Virus record (IMG/VR): IMGVR_UViG_3300005096_000113
Coordinates: 1 to 51,220 of that record
Strand: one strand, 5' to 3'
Length of the DNA stretch: 51,220 nucleotides
Origin: a virus
Position 1 is the first letter of the stretch. Each line of letters begins with the position of its first letter. Position numbers and translations under genes: made by a program. A model generated the notes under the pieces. That model worked only from the letters and a program-made list of their open reading frames with translations, was not told the DNA's origin and did not search any database. This document shows, one piece after another, positions 39,201-47,577 of this stretch.

Positions 39201-40294
39201 TCCTTCTGGCGCTCAAGGTCCATTTCGCTGACACCGGCTATGAAATTTTTAACCCGGTCCCTTCTATTCGCTAACCGTTCTAGCTTTTGCTCGACTAAAA
39301 ATATCTTCTCAACTCGCTCGGCTGCATTTAATGTGTCGTCAGCTCGAATAGCTCGGATCTCATCATTAAAGTTAGCTTGACCTGCTAGGAACTCTTTCGC
39401 GCTACGCCTCGCTAGTTGAGCATTGCCTTGCCCGGATACGGTGATATCTTCAATTGCGCCGACGACTGACGCAGCGACATCAACAACCCATTTTGCTAAT
39501 GGGCCAACTACCTCACCAACGTTCCTAAAGGCTTGGGTTGTCCTTTCGCCTAGCGTATCCATTGATCTAGCAAGTGACGGAGTTTGCCCGGCCGACTGCC
39601 CTGCAACCTTATCGCTTAGCGCTGTCATAATCAGCTCAACCGATTTAGACTGCTGCCCCATCTCTTGGAAGCCCTTGATCGCCTCTCGCTGAGCTTCGCT
39701 AAGGTTAAGAAAGCTACGACCTAAAGAAGCCAACCCTCTCTTTGGGTCATCAAGCGCCTTGGAGATAGACCTGGCTACACTAGTGATTGACTTGCCTGTG
39801 TTCTCTGCAATTGTCTGAGAAAACCTAAGAATGTCCTCAGTGTGCTCCGCTGCCCCTTGGAAGCTAAGAATTACGCTCGCTACTTTATTTAGCTCTTTGG
39901 CTGACGCTAAAGTAAACTCTCCGAGCTGCACGTTAAAGCCATCTAGTGCCTCTGCTGAGAGATTTGTTGACCGACCTAGTAAATCGATCTGCCTTTGTAC
40001 CCGGTTTAATGTTTCCTCAAATTCAGTGAACTCAACAAGCCCAATTTTAACCGACTGTATTAATGCTGCTAGCGCGGTATTGCTTATCGTTGTGGCAAAG
40101 CCGAATCTTTTGAGTGATGTAGCAAGCGCAGTAAGGCGGCCCGATATTCCCCCAAGTGGCCCATCTAAAACTCGAACGGAAGCAGCCAGCCTGTCTATCC
40201 TGGTAATTATCCGGTCAGCGGTAGGGGATACCTTGTCTGTTGCTTTGAATTCAAATTCAGCTTTAGATTTGGTATTACGGCCTCGTGCGGGCAT
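36224..40294 (-). CDS. Tape measure protein (1,356 aa)
   Basis: Long alpha-helical, Lys/Arg/Glu-rich, coiled-coil protein with two hydrophobic stretches: GISGRLTALATSLKRFGFAT-like near the N-terminus and a C-terminal GLAVMNAYAAGSAINPAAGTAF segment at about 1,255-1,290. Position between the G/GT chaperone and the distal tail genes is diagnostic. With about 1.5 angstrom of tail per residue, the tail would be near 200 nm (rule of thumb). AAAGGAA precedes the ATG. Many long plus-strand frames across this gene are shadows. Confidence 0.9.
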   Translation of the reverse strand: MPARGRNTKSKAEFEFKATDKVSPTADRIITRIDRLAASVRVLDGPLGGISGRLTALATSLKRFGFATTISNTALAALIQSVKIGLVEFTEFEETLNRVQRQIDLLGRSTNLSAEALDGFNVQLGEFTLASAKELNKVASVILSFQGAAEHTEDILRFSQTIAENTGKSITSVARSISKALDDPKRGLASLGRSFLNLSEAQREAIKGFQEMGQQSKSVELIMTALSDKVAGQSAGQTPSLARSMDTLGERTTQAFRNVGEVVGPLAKWVVDVAASVVGAIEDITVSGQGNAQLARRSAKEFLAGQANFNDEIRAIRADDTLNAAERVEKIFLVEQKLERLANRRDRVKNFIAGVSEMDLERQKDVDSEKERLATLAFLSKEAIKIQEENAREQVKIARKLNKDLRESRRDVFKILSADISETRKLGMERQDLLNELNNAERVSNAALDKVRIDEIKSIANFNRAKTRLADQTSLPGGLSDEEREVFSVSQERFLKESEDFNARRDKINASAGLINAARNRVELKFSKELEKILEKRKQVRESSFDQTEVEQLTARFNKLRLSKIEAGANEADLAKLDEDFNKKIVKVVFAQQDKRAAAFFKNVETGVDKVKGILKRLEEDVTKNIRADLRVDASVKAVKKGGEEIAKLIQREISLSSIGGDRTQKNIAEARAAQQAFLEENFGKTKAALAAEELLNKEFNQRSLAIDQSRRDRLDRDNQALTDKFESALDKVQRKQAELTEKILVKTVRNLDQRRKDLKSLAIEISSDVRNIISAVDKPTARLTDTKNIDIIETQTNAIVSQLQDRFTKQKQIVNAGQKNELERNKLLLEVQQKFQDASLAIATQGGKRIAAINNKRLADLSKLRNAETEQERFNRLSKVINDLIAEEDKLAQRAILSNDTVTRVFNSIAAELKLINVGGIRTDEALEQLLNRRIARGSQLLNNDKLIADLRLKLEEDFSVRSAALDASRQAKLLRQFNIFVQQIGSATDKAEKKALKLISSVRAGFEAGAGSADSIDKARKLIGSVGDAFTQEIEKISAKEISLSLQFEDDDTFQQINDRSTEAIASLKRITDNAKSFLDRELSDKTLAIELKKKLDLDYQDFVDDINGKTADKITDKWRTALSGFAGFADSISGIARIDQEMATAKVEKEGKARERAIKSEFDTGLQALVDTRNAGDITDTEFSNRRNALKEKESKSLIALEQQQTAALNKEAKKAFDIKKKFDLASAALKGGLAVMNAYAAGSAINPAAGTAFALAAAAFVGKQLQQIESTTFSPNVSSTRPSPKPLRNIDGERNPNAERAGTTTINVFGTDQTNFSKGQVDSVMDAIEQASDRGDRVLFNRRSRQRLELSN

Positions 40295-40308
40295 GGCAAA
40301 TTCCTTTG

Positions 40309-40973
40309 CTATTGATTTAGTTGAGCTGACTTACTGGCTTGCTCTTCGCTATGCATTGAACTGAGAAATTCCATAGCTCTTAAGTAGATGTTTGGGTGCT
40401 GCACTCTAGGGATATTATATAGCAAACTATTAGATAAGTAATCATCAAACAAATCAACGATGACCATATAGCGATGATCTGCCATGGGGAGTAAGCAGGT
40501 TTTTGAAGATATAACATCCTTATTCATATGGGTAATAGTCCATATTGGATATGGGGCAGGATTGTCTTCGCTACAAAACCTACCCCATGAACAGGTGTCA
40601 CATACGAACTTATTCGCGTTCTTTCTTAAGGTGTAATAGATGGCGATTTTTTTTTATCATCAGGCGTCAACTCACTATTTTCCAATAATGAATAGCAGAT
40701 ACCTTTGATATCTTTTGCATAAATTTGCCTATAACTTCTTGCAGTATAGATAACATCCTTACCTTCATCATCCTTTACATCCCAGCCGAGGACGTTATTC
40801 TTCATAATGTACTCGGCTGCTTTACCGGTAAACATGATGCCACCCTCTTCAGAAGTGGCTGTGTCACTCAAAATATGATAAGCATCCATCCCCGTCAATG
40901 GCTTTAAATGATAACTGACTTCAGAGTCATCATCCTTATACCAATAACTGTCTAATTTTTCTATTATATTCAT
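40309..40973 (-). CDS. Tail assembly chaperone GT fusion by -1 frameshift (about 221 aa)
   Basis: The upstream gene (40626-40973) ends just after nine A on the minus strand (plus 40647-40655). In its frame these form an in-phase A-AAA-AAA slippery heptamer. A -1 shift reads on without a stop into IAIYYTLRKNANKFVCDTCS, passes the Cys cluster (CDTCSWGRFC), and enters the frame MNKDVISSKTC of 40309-40527 in phase. This is the lambda G/GT arrangement, in which the GT fusion binds the tail tube protein. The T part thus has no separate start; the ATG at 40527 is internal. Confidence 0.85.
40626..40973 (-). CDS. Tail assembly chaperone, G-like (115 aa)
   Basis: The unshifted product of the G/GT gene. 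It has a compact alpha-beta N-terminal domain (KLDSYWYKDDDSEVSYHLKP, DAYHILSDTATSEEGGIMFT) and ends TPDDKKKSPSITP. The KKK codons are the slippery site. GGAAAT precedes the ATG. Encoded between the tail tube region and the tape measure gene, as in other long-tailed phages. Confidence 0.82.
   Translation of the reverse strand: MNIIEKLDSYWYKDDDSEVSYHLKPLTGMDAYHILSDTATSEEGGIMFTGKAAEYIMKNNVLGWDVKDDEGKDVIYTARSYRQIYAKDIKGICYSLLENSELTPDDKKKSPSITP
40647..40655 (-). promoter_or_regulatory. -1 programmed frameshift site (A9)
   Basis: Nine T on the plus strand give A9 in the mRNA, containing an in-phase A-AAA-AAA heptamer. Six zero-frame codons follow before TAA. The -1 frame is open for 112 codons. 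Confidence 0.85.
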
Positions 40974-40987
40974 AAATTTCCTGATAT

Positions 40988-41236
40988 TTATTCGGCGAAA
41001 ACTTGATAGCGATGGTCAATCCAACTTCTATCACTGAATGGCTCAACGCTCCCTATTTTTTTACATGGGCCAATAGGGATCCAATAAAATTTACCTGCCG
41101 TTATTGTGCAAAATTCTGACATGTGGACCTCATAAACATCCCCTGTATGATTGACAATAACGCAAGCATCATGATCAACTTCAAGGATTATTTCTGATAT
41201 CTGTTTATTCCTGATTTCGGATATTTCAGTGGTCAT
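40988..41236 (-). CDS. Hypothetical acidic protein (82 aa)
   Basis: Not recognised. Start at ATG 41236, seven bases after GGAG; an upstream TTG is rejected. Beta-rich, acidic, with EVDHDACVIVNHTGDVYEVHMSEF and WIPIGPCKKIG; it could be a small beta barrel. Overlaps the preceding gene as ATGA. Lies between tail tube and chaperone genes. Confidence 0.65.
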   Translation of the reverse strand: MTTEISEIRNKQISEIILEVDHDACVIVNHTGDVYEVHMSEFCTITAGKFYWIPIGPCKKIGSVEPFSDRSWIDHRYQVFAE

Positions 41237-41412
41237 GACTTTCTCCAACTAAAAGGAGTAATTACCCGCTGACCCTTGAATTCCCTATTTGGGCTTGATA
41301 GATTACCAGATAGATTACCACTCTGGTTTGACAAATTATCCCCTAGAACAGGGAGTGAAGTCAAGGTAGTCCCGGCGATAACTGTATTTTTTACAAACTT
41401 TCTTCGTCTCAT
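41233..41412 (-). CDS. Small protein with Tat-like signal (59 aa)
   Basis: Start at ATG 41412 behind GGAGAAAATA; a longer frame upstream crosses a terminator-like hairpin and is rejected. The N-terminus MRRRKFVKNTVIAGTTLTSL carries two or three Arg, Phe and Lys before a hydrophobic segment, like a twin-arginine (Tat) signal. The rest is polar and repetitive (NLSNQSGNLSGNLSSPNREF) and basic at the end. Function unknown. Its stop overlaps the next gene start as ATGA. Confidence 0.55.
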   Translation of the reverse strand: MRRRKFVKNTVIAGTTLTSLPVLGDNLSNQSGNLSGNLSSPNREFKGQRVITPFSWRKS

Positions 41413-41422
41413 TATTTTCTCC

Positions 41423-41448
41423 AAAAAAGAAACCACCCGAAGGTGGCC
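41423..41448 (-). terminator. Intrinsic terminator after the tail tube gene
   Basis: CCACC (41433-41437), CGAA and GGTGG (41442-41446) pair; on the minus strand the loop is TTCG and the stem is followed by TTTCTTTTTT (ending 41423). It would lower transcription from the abundant head/tail tube genes into the tail assembly genes. Confidence 0.78.
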
Positions 41449-41479
41449 TTTAAAGTAACCAATAAAGATTAAGGAAATA

Positions 41480-42421
41480 TTAAGAGAACTGAAGTCTCCA
41501 CTCATCATTACCTATCACTCGATTTGCATCAAAAGGTAATGACATGGTTGTCTTGCCACTGCGATCACCCGGACTTGGCGCATCATAAGAAATAGCTGGC
41601 ATGGTCATTTCCCAGCGATTACCGGCCACCGTACCAACAACCCCTGTTGTTAACGCCAAAGTCGTGTTAGCCTTCCATAATGCGATAAAATCAATCGTTG
41701 CAATATTCGCTACATCTTCTGGGTCAATCGTTCCAGCCACTAACCGGTTGGTAATACATACATTGCCATAACCGTCTGCTGAGGCAGGGGCGGGTGGCGT
41801 TGCAATGGTGTTATTTAAGCCCCAAGTGACTGACTCAATAACCCCGGCAAATCCGCCTACCGAGAAGCTGACGCCAATATATACAGGAGGGACGGTTGAG
41901 TCATAGGTAACGGTGGGAATAGCCGTTGATGTAATTGAGGCTACATGGCCCGTTATAGTAAAACTAAGCATTCCTTTGTCGCCGACCTTGGTTACGCCGC
42001 TAACGTCGCCCATGCAGCCAAGGAGTCGATACAGTTTACCATCGTCATAAAATTCAATCGTCGCCGACTCTTGCCCAGATGACACTGGGTTATACGTTAA
42101 AGTGGGGACTAAAGCAGTAGCTGCAATTCCGCAAATTCTCAATGGCACATCAATATCTGGCGGTGCGTCTGCGGTAAAATCAAGCGCGCCGCTAGTAATG
42201 CCTTTAACTTCCATAGAAAAAGTTAGCTGCATCAGTGTGCCGCCATATAATGCTTGGCGCTTACCGAATGTTGCCTCAATCGTTGCCCGCTCGACCTTGC
42301 GATTGCCCACGTGCGACCAAGCGACATTCTCAACCAAGATAGCATCAGCATTGGTCGGAACAGAATCGACACCCTGTGTGGCCTCTTCCTTTATTAAGAT
42401 GACTCGTCTATTTACTAGCAT
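41480..42421 (-). CDS. Major tail tube protein (313 aa)
   Basis: Beta-rich, Thr/Val/Gly-rich protein with the tail-tube pattern: VNRRVILIKEEATQGVDSVP at the start, KVERATIEATFGKRQALYGG near 45-65 and a late WEMTMPAISYDAPSPGDRSG, ending DEWRLQFS. Such proteins polymerise around the tape measure. Position after tail terminator genes and before the chaperone supports this. It starts ATG 42421. Confidence 0.85.
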   Translation of the reverse strand: MLVNRRVILIKEEATQGVDSVPTNADAILVENVAWSHVGNRKVERATIEATFGKRQALYGGTLMQLTFSMEVKGITSGALDFTADAPPDIDVPLRICGIAATALVPTLTYNPVSSGQESATIEFYDDGKLYRLLGCMGDVSGVTKVGDKGMLSFTITGHVASITSTAIPTVTYDSTVPPVYIGVSFSVGGFAGVIESVTWGLNNTIATPPAPASADGYGNVCITNRLVAGTIDPEDVANIATIDFIALWKANTTLALTTGVVGTVAGNRWEMTMPAISYDAPSPGDRSGKTTMSLPFDANRVIGNDEWRLQFS

Positions 42422-42460
42422 GTTCTTTCCTCACTAATCCTAAATACATTCCATTAACAA

Positions 42461-42613
42461 CTACTTAGACGTAGCTTGCCGCTTAGGTACTTCTTTTTTT
42501 GGCGGCGCAACAGCCTGGATATCCTTGGCTTTTTCTACTTCTCGACCTGGACGTTTACGTAGTTTATTGCCAAACTCATCTACAATATAAAAACCACCTA
42601 CTTCTTCAGTCAT
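42461..42613 (-). CDS. Small Lys-rich tail gene (50 aa)
   Basis: ATG 42613 with AAGGATT upstream on the minus strand; TAG at 42463-42461. The first 20 residues are beta-like (EEVGGFYIVDEFGNKLRKRP), the rest is very basic and Pro/Lys-rich (VAPPKKEVPKRQATSK). It lies between the tail terminator and tail tube genes, as do similar short proteins in related phages. Function unknown. Confidence 0.65.
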   Translation of the reverse strand: MTEEVGGFYIVDEFGNKLRKRPGREVEKAKDIQAVAPPKKEVPKRQATSK

Positions 42614-42626
42614 AACACTTAATCCT

Positions 42627-43079
42627 TTATAAACTAATGTCTATATAATTCATCCGAAACCTGACAAACCAGCGCGTATTTAACCTGACGATAGCTACGC
42701 CTGCCTGCTCCACACTTGGAGCGCCCGCGCCATCTGCATAAAGACTTTGAACAAATGGTAAGCCAATCGTGTGATCTGCCAATAAAGCTTTATGAACCTG
42801 CGCATGAATATTATTTACTGAGGTGATCGGCGATTCAACTGTTACCCCGTCAATAATATTAATGAAGATCTCTATATCAACATCATAAAACCCAAGGTTA
42901 ATAGTTGGTAAATCACCTAAAGCGGTAATGTCTCCTTGCTCAATAATGACGGCCGGTAATAAATCAATTTCCAATGAGTCACCCTTGTTCACGAAGACAT
43001 TACTTCCCGCCGAAGTACAGCCTAAGATCACCTCCTTCACTTTGTCAATAACAGCTTCCTGGCGCGTATTGATAATCAC
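42627..43079 (-). CDS. Tail terminator-like protein (150 aa)
   Basis: Start is GTG 43079 overlapping the preceding stop (GTGA), GGAG 8 bases upstream. The layout RQEAVIDKVKEVILGC, LPAVIIEQGDI, VDIEIFINIIDG and a final WFVRFRMNY fits gpU-like tail terminators, which end tube growth and join head to tail. Position supports it. Confidence 0.75.
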   Translation of the reverse strand: MIINTRQEAVIDKVKEVILGCTSAGSNVFVNKGDSLEIDLLPAVIIEQGDITALGDLPTINLGFYDVDIEIFINIIDGVTVESPITSVNNIHAQVHKALLADHTIGLPFVQSLYADGAGAPSVEQAGVAIVRLNTRWFVRFRMNYIDISL

Positions 43080-43387
43080 CTTTTCAGCTCCAGCTCACCA
43101 TCCGACATGCCGGTGCCGTCATCCATAATATCAATCACCTTATAATCATTGCCACTTTCATCTGTAATTAAGTCATTAATAGCCGGCGTAATTAGAGCTT
43201 CGCTATCATACGTAATCACCGGGATGTCTATCATCACACCCCCTATATCACGTTCAGCCGAATCAAAGATGCAATTCAGTGTATAGCCACTCGCCCCGCC
43301 TGCTTTTTTCCCGGCAGGCGTAACTGTCACCACATGGTTAAACTCATGAAAGAAAACAGATCTATCTTCAATAAGTTTATTTGGCAT
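43076..43387 (-). CDS. Head-tail joining protein, FII-like (103 aa)
   Basis: The pattern FFHEFNHVVTVTPAGK, IFDSAERDIGG, ITPAINDLITDESGNDYKVI and a terminal GELELKR fits the small beta-rich head-tail connectors of the lambda FII type. It sits between the capsid decoration protein and the tail terminator, as expected. Confidence 0.7.
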   Translation of the reverse strand: MPNKLIEDRSVFFHEFNHVVTVTPAGKKAGGASGYTLNCIFDSAERDIGGVMIDIPVITYDSEALITPAINDLITDESGNDYKVIDIMDDGTGMSDGELELKR

Positions 43388-43392
43388 GCTGG

Positions 43393-43737
43393 TTATTCAG
43401 TGTGGCCGTTTAATTGGAATTTAACGAGCAAGGTAAGCGCGGGCTTCGCGTTAAAAGCATAGCCTGCATAAGTGTTACCTGCTGCTGAAATAGTCAGCTC
43501 ACTAGCGCCGGCGTCAAAATATAATTTATCACCAATGGCGATGACATCAGCCGAGGCAGCCGGGGCTTCCCACACTTCATTTAACTGGGCTGAATAAACA
43601 TCACCAATAGCGGCGCCGGTTAATGCGATTGCGACCACGTTTGATGTTGAATTAACAACAACGATATCGCCAGAGGCAACAACAGCGGCAGCAGTTAGGT
43701 CGATAATGTGACCTCGTTGAACATGGTTTGTAGCCAT
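43393..43737 (-). CDS. Capsid decoration protein, DUF2190-like (114 aa)
   Basis: HVQRGHIIDLTAAAVVASGD, IALTGAAIGDVYSAQLNEVW and a small-residue-rich strand block are typical of DUF2190, short capsid cement proteins that stabilise the shell (role of lambda gpD). Immediately follows the capsid gene; the hairpin at 43757-43777 lies between them. GGAGAAG precedes the ATG. Confidence 0.8.
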   Translation of the reverse strand: MATNHVQRGHIIDLTAAAVVASGDIVVVNSTSNVVAIALTGAAIGDVYSAQLNEVWEAPAASADVIAIGDKLYFDAGASELTISAAGNTYAGYAFNAKPALTLLVKFQLNGHTE

Positions 43738-43756
43738 TATTTCTTCTCCTAAAGTG

Positions 43757-43777
43757 AGCGCACCTTAGTGATGCGCT
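43757..43777 (-). other. Intergenic hairpin between capsid and decoration genes
   Basis: AGCGCA (43757-43762) pairs with TGCGCT (43772-43777) around a 9-base loop. No T-run on the minus strand, so it is more likely an RNA stability or processing element than a terminator. Confidence 0.55.
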
Positions 43778-43798
43778 AAATCTCGATAATACTAACTA

Positions 43799-45997
43799 CT
43801 AGCCGTTATTTTTGAATCCGCCTTTACGCTCTAAAGGAGATACACCATAGTCAAGACGGACTTTCCATTTAATGCCGTCTGACTCAAAGCCTTCCATGCT
43901 ATCAAGGAAAGGTGTTTGATTACCATCAAGGAATGATACCTGCATCAATGGGGCAACGGTATTGGCAGCCAAAAAGTACCAGGCAGTAGCGGAGTTATCA
44001 TCCATATATGGATCGGTAATCAACTCAACCATGCCTTGGATTGGGTTACGTACATTTGCATTCGCTTGAGATGCGTTCGTTGTATTGATAAGCAGCTCTT
44101 GAGTGCTATCCTGAAGGACAATAGGGGTTAGTACATATTGAGGCTGGATATCAAGAAAATCATTATCATCCAGGTCTTTATGGAGTCTCATTGCTTGGCG
44201 AGCAGCCTGGAAGGTAGCAATTGAAGGAGGACCAGCAACGGCAGCGAGCGTATTGTCTGTTGCATTAAAGATGGGATTGCCATTCGCCATTAATGGGTTG
44301 GCAGCAAGCAATTGGTATACATCCTTGTTAATCGTTCTTGCTGCTGCATGGCCCATCATTTGAGTAACTCGCGTTAATCCACCAAGATCATCATTGATCA
44401 TTGATTGACGGGTAAAGCTGATCATCTTACCTTTAGTTGCGATTCTGTAGGTTTCACGCTCTTCACCAAAAGTGCCAGCAGTATATTCACCGCCTTCAGG
44501 GATTAGATCAAGATTATTAAATGTGCCTAACTGAATCTGCTCATAAATTTTAAAATCAGATACACTACCAATTGAGCACCATTTGCGCCAAGTAAACTCT
44601 TTCGCCATATATGCTTGGAGAAGAATTTTATTTACCACACCTGACATCAATAAAGGGAAGTCGCTTGTTGAGTGAGAAAACGCATTACGAACTAACGAGT
44701 ATTTATCCATTGCGCGAGTATTCACGCCGTTATTTTGCAGGCAGTTCCGAGCAAGATCAATCATAGATAGTGAATTGAACTCATTCGCGCTATCTATTTC
44801 TTCAACACCAACACGCCCTAACATGCTCGCTGATGCGCCCTCCATGAATTTCTCCTGTGATGTTATGCCACCCGTTGCATTACCTGCGCCAGTCGGGCCA
44901 AGCTCTTTCGACATTTCATCAAGAATTAATTGCCGGGCTGTGTCAGCCGTTGCTACCGGGTTTGCGAGGCAGACGTTCATAATACCAGTGAAATCGGGAT
45001 GAGCAGTAAAAACAGCTCGGATGCCAGTTAGCCGCTCAGCATCCATATTGCGGGCATCAATAATCGCTTTAGCTACCGCTTCCTCAACCGATAAAGCAGG
45101 GGCATTCAGAGGAGTAGGGGGATTCGGTAAAGAGGTAGCAGCGGAAGAAGCGGAAGAAGTAGCGCCAGTAGCAGGCAAGCCCAATGTGAGCTTATTTAAA
45201 GCATCAAGAATCTCCGCTTGATTGCCCACCTCTTTATCTGATGAGGCGTCAGCTTTAGCCTTAGCCTCATCAACCATTGTAATTAAATTAGTAATTGCCA
45301 AGCTATCTACATCGGTCGCTACATTAGCCTGTAACTTAGCTAAAGCGGCTTTGATTTTTTCAAAAAAATTCATATCATTTGTTCCCTTATTGACTGGTGT
45401 AACCTTAAAGCCAGGATTATATTTGCAACGCAAATACTCATATCCGCTTGTAGAAGCAACAGCACTTGGCTCTAGCCGCTCAATTATCTCATGAACGAAG
45501 CCAAATGCCAACGCTTGATCTGAATTATATACAGTTTCCTTATCCATGTCAGCCATGATTGCTTTTTCGGATAAATTAGTATTTTCCTTATAAATAGCGA
45601 CCAATGCATCTCTAAACATATCTAAAGTGTCAGCAGCCTTCCTCATTTCGTCTGCCGTACCCCAAACCATATTACTCGGGTTATGAATCATAAAAAAAGC
45701 AGTGGGTTCCATTTTTCTCTTGGTCCCAGCCAAGGCAAAAATGGAAGCGATGCTAGCGGCATGGGTATCAACAATAGTGGTGACAGTCCCTGCGTATCGT
45801 TTTATCTCATTATATATCCTGATCCCGTCGATAACCGATCCGCCAGAGCTCCCGATATAGACATTAACATCCCCAGTCATGCCTCTCATCTGCTGGGAAA
45901 ACTCTTCCCCTGTCACATCCCAGCCTACCTCACCATAAATGTACACCTCGTTACTTCCATCTAAGGCGTTCCTGCCAAACTCAAACCATCTCTTCAT
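43799..45997 (-). CDS. Prohead protease / major capsid protein fusion (732 aa)
   Basis: Residues about 1-190 are a ClpP-type S14 protease: VYIGSSGGSVIDG at 47-58, HAASIAS with the likely nucleophile Ser 82, FMIHNPS with His 106. Residues about 200-380 are helical and Ala-rich, like a scaffold or delta domain (about 270-300 very Ala/Ser/Pro-rich linker). From about 400 the sequence has an HK97-like capsid protein (WRKWCSIGSVSDFKIYEQIQ, EERETYRIATKGKMISFTRQ, ending GVSPLERKGGFKNNG). The protease would cut the scaffold away during maturation. Confidence 0.88.
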   Translation of the reverse strand: MKRWFEFGRNALDGSNEVYIYGEVGWDVTGEEFSQQMRGMTGDVNVYIGSSGGSVIDGIRIYNEIKRYAGTVTTIVDTHAASIASIFALAGTKRKMEPTAFFMIHNPSNMVWGTADEMRKAADTLDMFRDALVAIYKENTNLSEKAIMADMDKETVYNSDQALAFGFVHEIIERLEPSAVASTSGYEYLRCKYNPGFKVTPVNKGTNDMNFFEKIKAALAKLQANVATDVDSLAITNLITMVDEAKAKADASSDKEVGNQAEILDALNKLTLGLPATGATSSASSAATSLPNPPTPLNAPALSVEEAVAKAIIDARNMDAERLTGIRAVFTAHPDFTGIMNVCLANPVATADTARQLILDEMSKELGPTGAGNATGGITSQEKFMEGASASMLGRVGVEEIDSANEFNSLSMIDLARNCLQNNGVNTRAMDKYSLVRNAFSHSTSDFPLLMSGVVNKILLQAYMAKEFTWRKWCSIGSVSDFKIYEQIQLGTFNNLDLIPEGGEYTAGTFGEERETYRIATKGKMISFTRQSMINDDLGGLTRVTQMMGHAAARTINKDVYQLLAANPLMANGNPIFNATDNTLAAVAGPPSIATFQAARQAMRLHKDLDDNDFLDIQPQYVLTPIVLQDSTQELLINTTNASQANANVRNPIQGMVELITDPYMDDNSATAWYFLAANTVAPLMQVSFLDGNQTPFLDSMEGFESDGIKWKVRLDYGVSPLERKGGFKNNG

Positions 45998-46044
45998 AGC
46001 ATCACCCTTTCAAAAAAATCATTAATTTTTTCATAACCACCTTG

Positions 46045-47568
46045 TTAATTGCTATTACCGCTCGAATTAGGAGAATTATCGCCAGTATCATCACTAGCAC
46101 CAGTATTTTGACTACCTGAATTATCAGGGTTGTTAGGGTCATTTGGGTCGCCTTCAATAACTATCCCTAACTCAGCGGCTTTCTCCATTAATTTAGCTTG
46201 ATCGGCTAAGTCATCTAATTGCTCTTGAAGCCGCTGCTTCCTAACTTGAGCTGGATCACCGCCTAACTGCTGAATAATTTGCGTTCTAGACTTGACCTTT
46301 AGCTGATCAAATGATTCAAAGGCCTTACCTTCCTTTCCTGGGTCAGGCCACGCAATGGCAGGACGGCTATATTGAACATCGAATATTGTATCCTCGTCAA
46401 CATCGGGAGGGAGTACAATCCCTCTAGCGAGCATCTCCACCTCCATGAATGCCATGTGTATTTTATCGCAAAAATTACGGCAAAAAGAGCCATGCAATAC
46501 ACCGTAAGGCGTATACTGCTCAACAAGCTCTTGACGCTGAGATGAATAAGTTCCATTGTAATCCCGGCTAATTGAGCTATATCCCACTTCAGCCCCCGCA
46601 GCAGCCGCCTTTAACTGGCCATTACGGAAAGGAAGCAACTGAGGATTAGGCCGATTAGTATCCGTGTTGCCGATCTCTTCTCCCGGATTAAGACCTGTGT
46701 ACACCAAGCCAGCCTCCATAAGGAAATCGTCACGTTCATCCCCCTCGTCACTATATAAGTCAGGCGTTCCTTTTTTTATGTAAAAAGCATTATCTGCCGC
46801 TATCCTTGCTGCAATTCGCTCAGAGTCATCATAGTCCTTTATGTCTTCCATTCTATTTATAATGGAGTGAATTATCGTAACCCCACGGACTTGCTTTACT
46901 CTCAATGACTTCTTCATGTGGATCATTTTATTCGCCGGGATCTTTTTTAGATCTCGCTCTGACACGGAGGCAATCCGGTTTATGCCATCATCCTTTACTG
47001 CAAAATACCGCCTAGGCCTAAACCAGGCGTCAACCTCTATACCTGAGTATATTCGACGAGCTTCATCTGTAAAAAAAATAGGGATATCATCCGACTCTAT
47101 CATCTCATAAGATAACTTAATATCTGTCAGATGTCGGTACTTAGGCACATTTCCGATAAGCAGTTGAGCAAACGAGTCACCATCCCTTAGCCACCCTCGG
47201 CACATTATACGTTGGGCCTCGTAATGATCAAAAGACCCTGTGACTTCAGGTGATTTAGTAAATAGGTTCCAGCGTGCCATTACCATCTCATTGGCTTCAA
47301 GATGGAGGTCGCCGTCTTTTGTTTTTATCTGAGGGACGGAACGTATACCTGTGCCGATCACGTTATTGACTAGGCAATCAAAAATGCCTTTAACAATATC
47401 GTAGTCTTCCTCTAACTGGCGTGCGATTGTTGTTAACTGAGCGCCTTGAGACTGAATAACCAGATTCTTGTTTGGCTGGGCAATACGCCTCTTTCTGAAC
47501 CGTGTTGTTTTTGCCGCCTCATAGTTAATCGGTTTCCCAAATTTATCAACTATTTTAGAAGTACTCAT
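46045..47568 (-). CDS. Portal protein, lambda gpB type (507 aa)
   Basis: RKRRIAQPNKNLVIQSQGAQ near the N-terminus, then RWNLFTKSPEVTG, MCRGWLRDGDSFAQLLIGNV, DDIPIFFTDEARRIYSGIEV, and IHMKKSLRVKQVRGVTIIHS are family signatures. The C-terminal 60 residues are low complexity (GDPNDPNNPDNSGSQNTGAS), Asn/Asp/Ser-rich. Forms the dodecameric DNA channel. It follows the gpW-like gene. Confidence 0.9.
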   Translation of the reverse strand: MSTSKIVDKFGKPINYEAAKTTRFRKRRIAQPNKNLVIQSQGAQLTTIARQLEEDYDIVKGIFDCLVNNVIGTGIRSVPQIKTKDGDLHLEANEMVMARWNLFTKSPEVTGSFDHYEAQRIMCRGWLRDGDSFAQLLIGNVPKYRHLTDIKLSYEMIESDDIPIFFTDEARRIYSGIEVDAWFRPRRYFAVKDDGINRIASVSERDLKKIPANKMIHMKKSLRVKQVRGVTIIHSIINRMEDIKDYDDSERIAARIAADNAFYIKKGTPDLYSDEGDERDDFLMEAGLVYTGLNPGEEIGNTDTNRPNPQLLPFRNGQLKAAAAGAEVGYSSISRDYNGTYSSQRQELVEQYTPYGVLHGSFCRNFCDKIHMAFMEVEMLARGIVLPPDVDEDTIFDVQYSRPAIAWPDPGKEGKAFESFDQLKVKSRTQIIQQLGGDPAQVRKQRLQEQLDDLADQAKLMEKAAELGIVIEGDPNDPNNPDNSGSQNTGASDDTGDNSPNSSGNSN

Positions 47569-47577
47569 AATCTATGA

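Noticed and set aside
36351-40364. Many plus-strand frames of 70-180 codons opposite the tape measure gene
   Set aside because: Shadow frames caused by the codon bias of a long Lys/Glu/Ala-rich gene; Ser/Leu-rich without motifs or ribosome sites.
40309-40527. Independent 72-residue T gene
   Set aside because: The frame is open upstream to the A9 slip site with no stop and there is no good ribosome site; it is better explained as the end of the GT fusion.
41412-41508. Longer start for the Tat-like small protein
   Set aside because: The extension would read through the terminator hairpin at 41423-41448 and overlaps the tail tube gene end.
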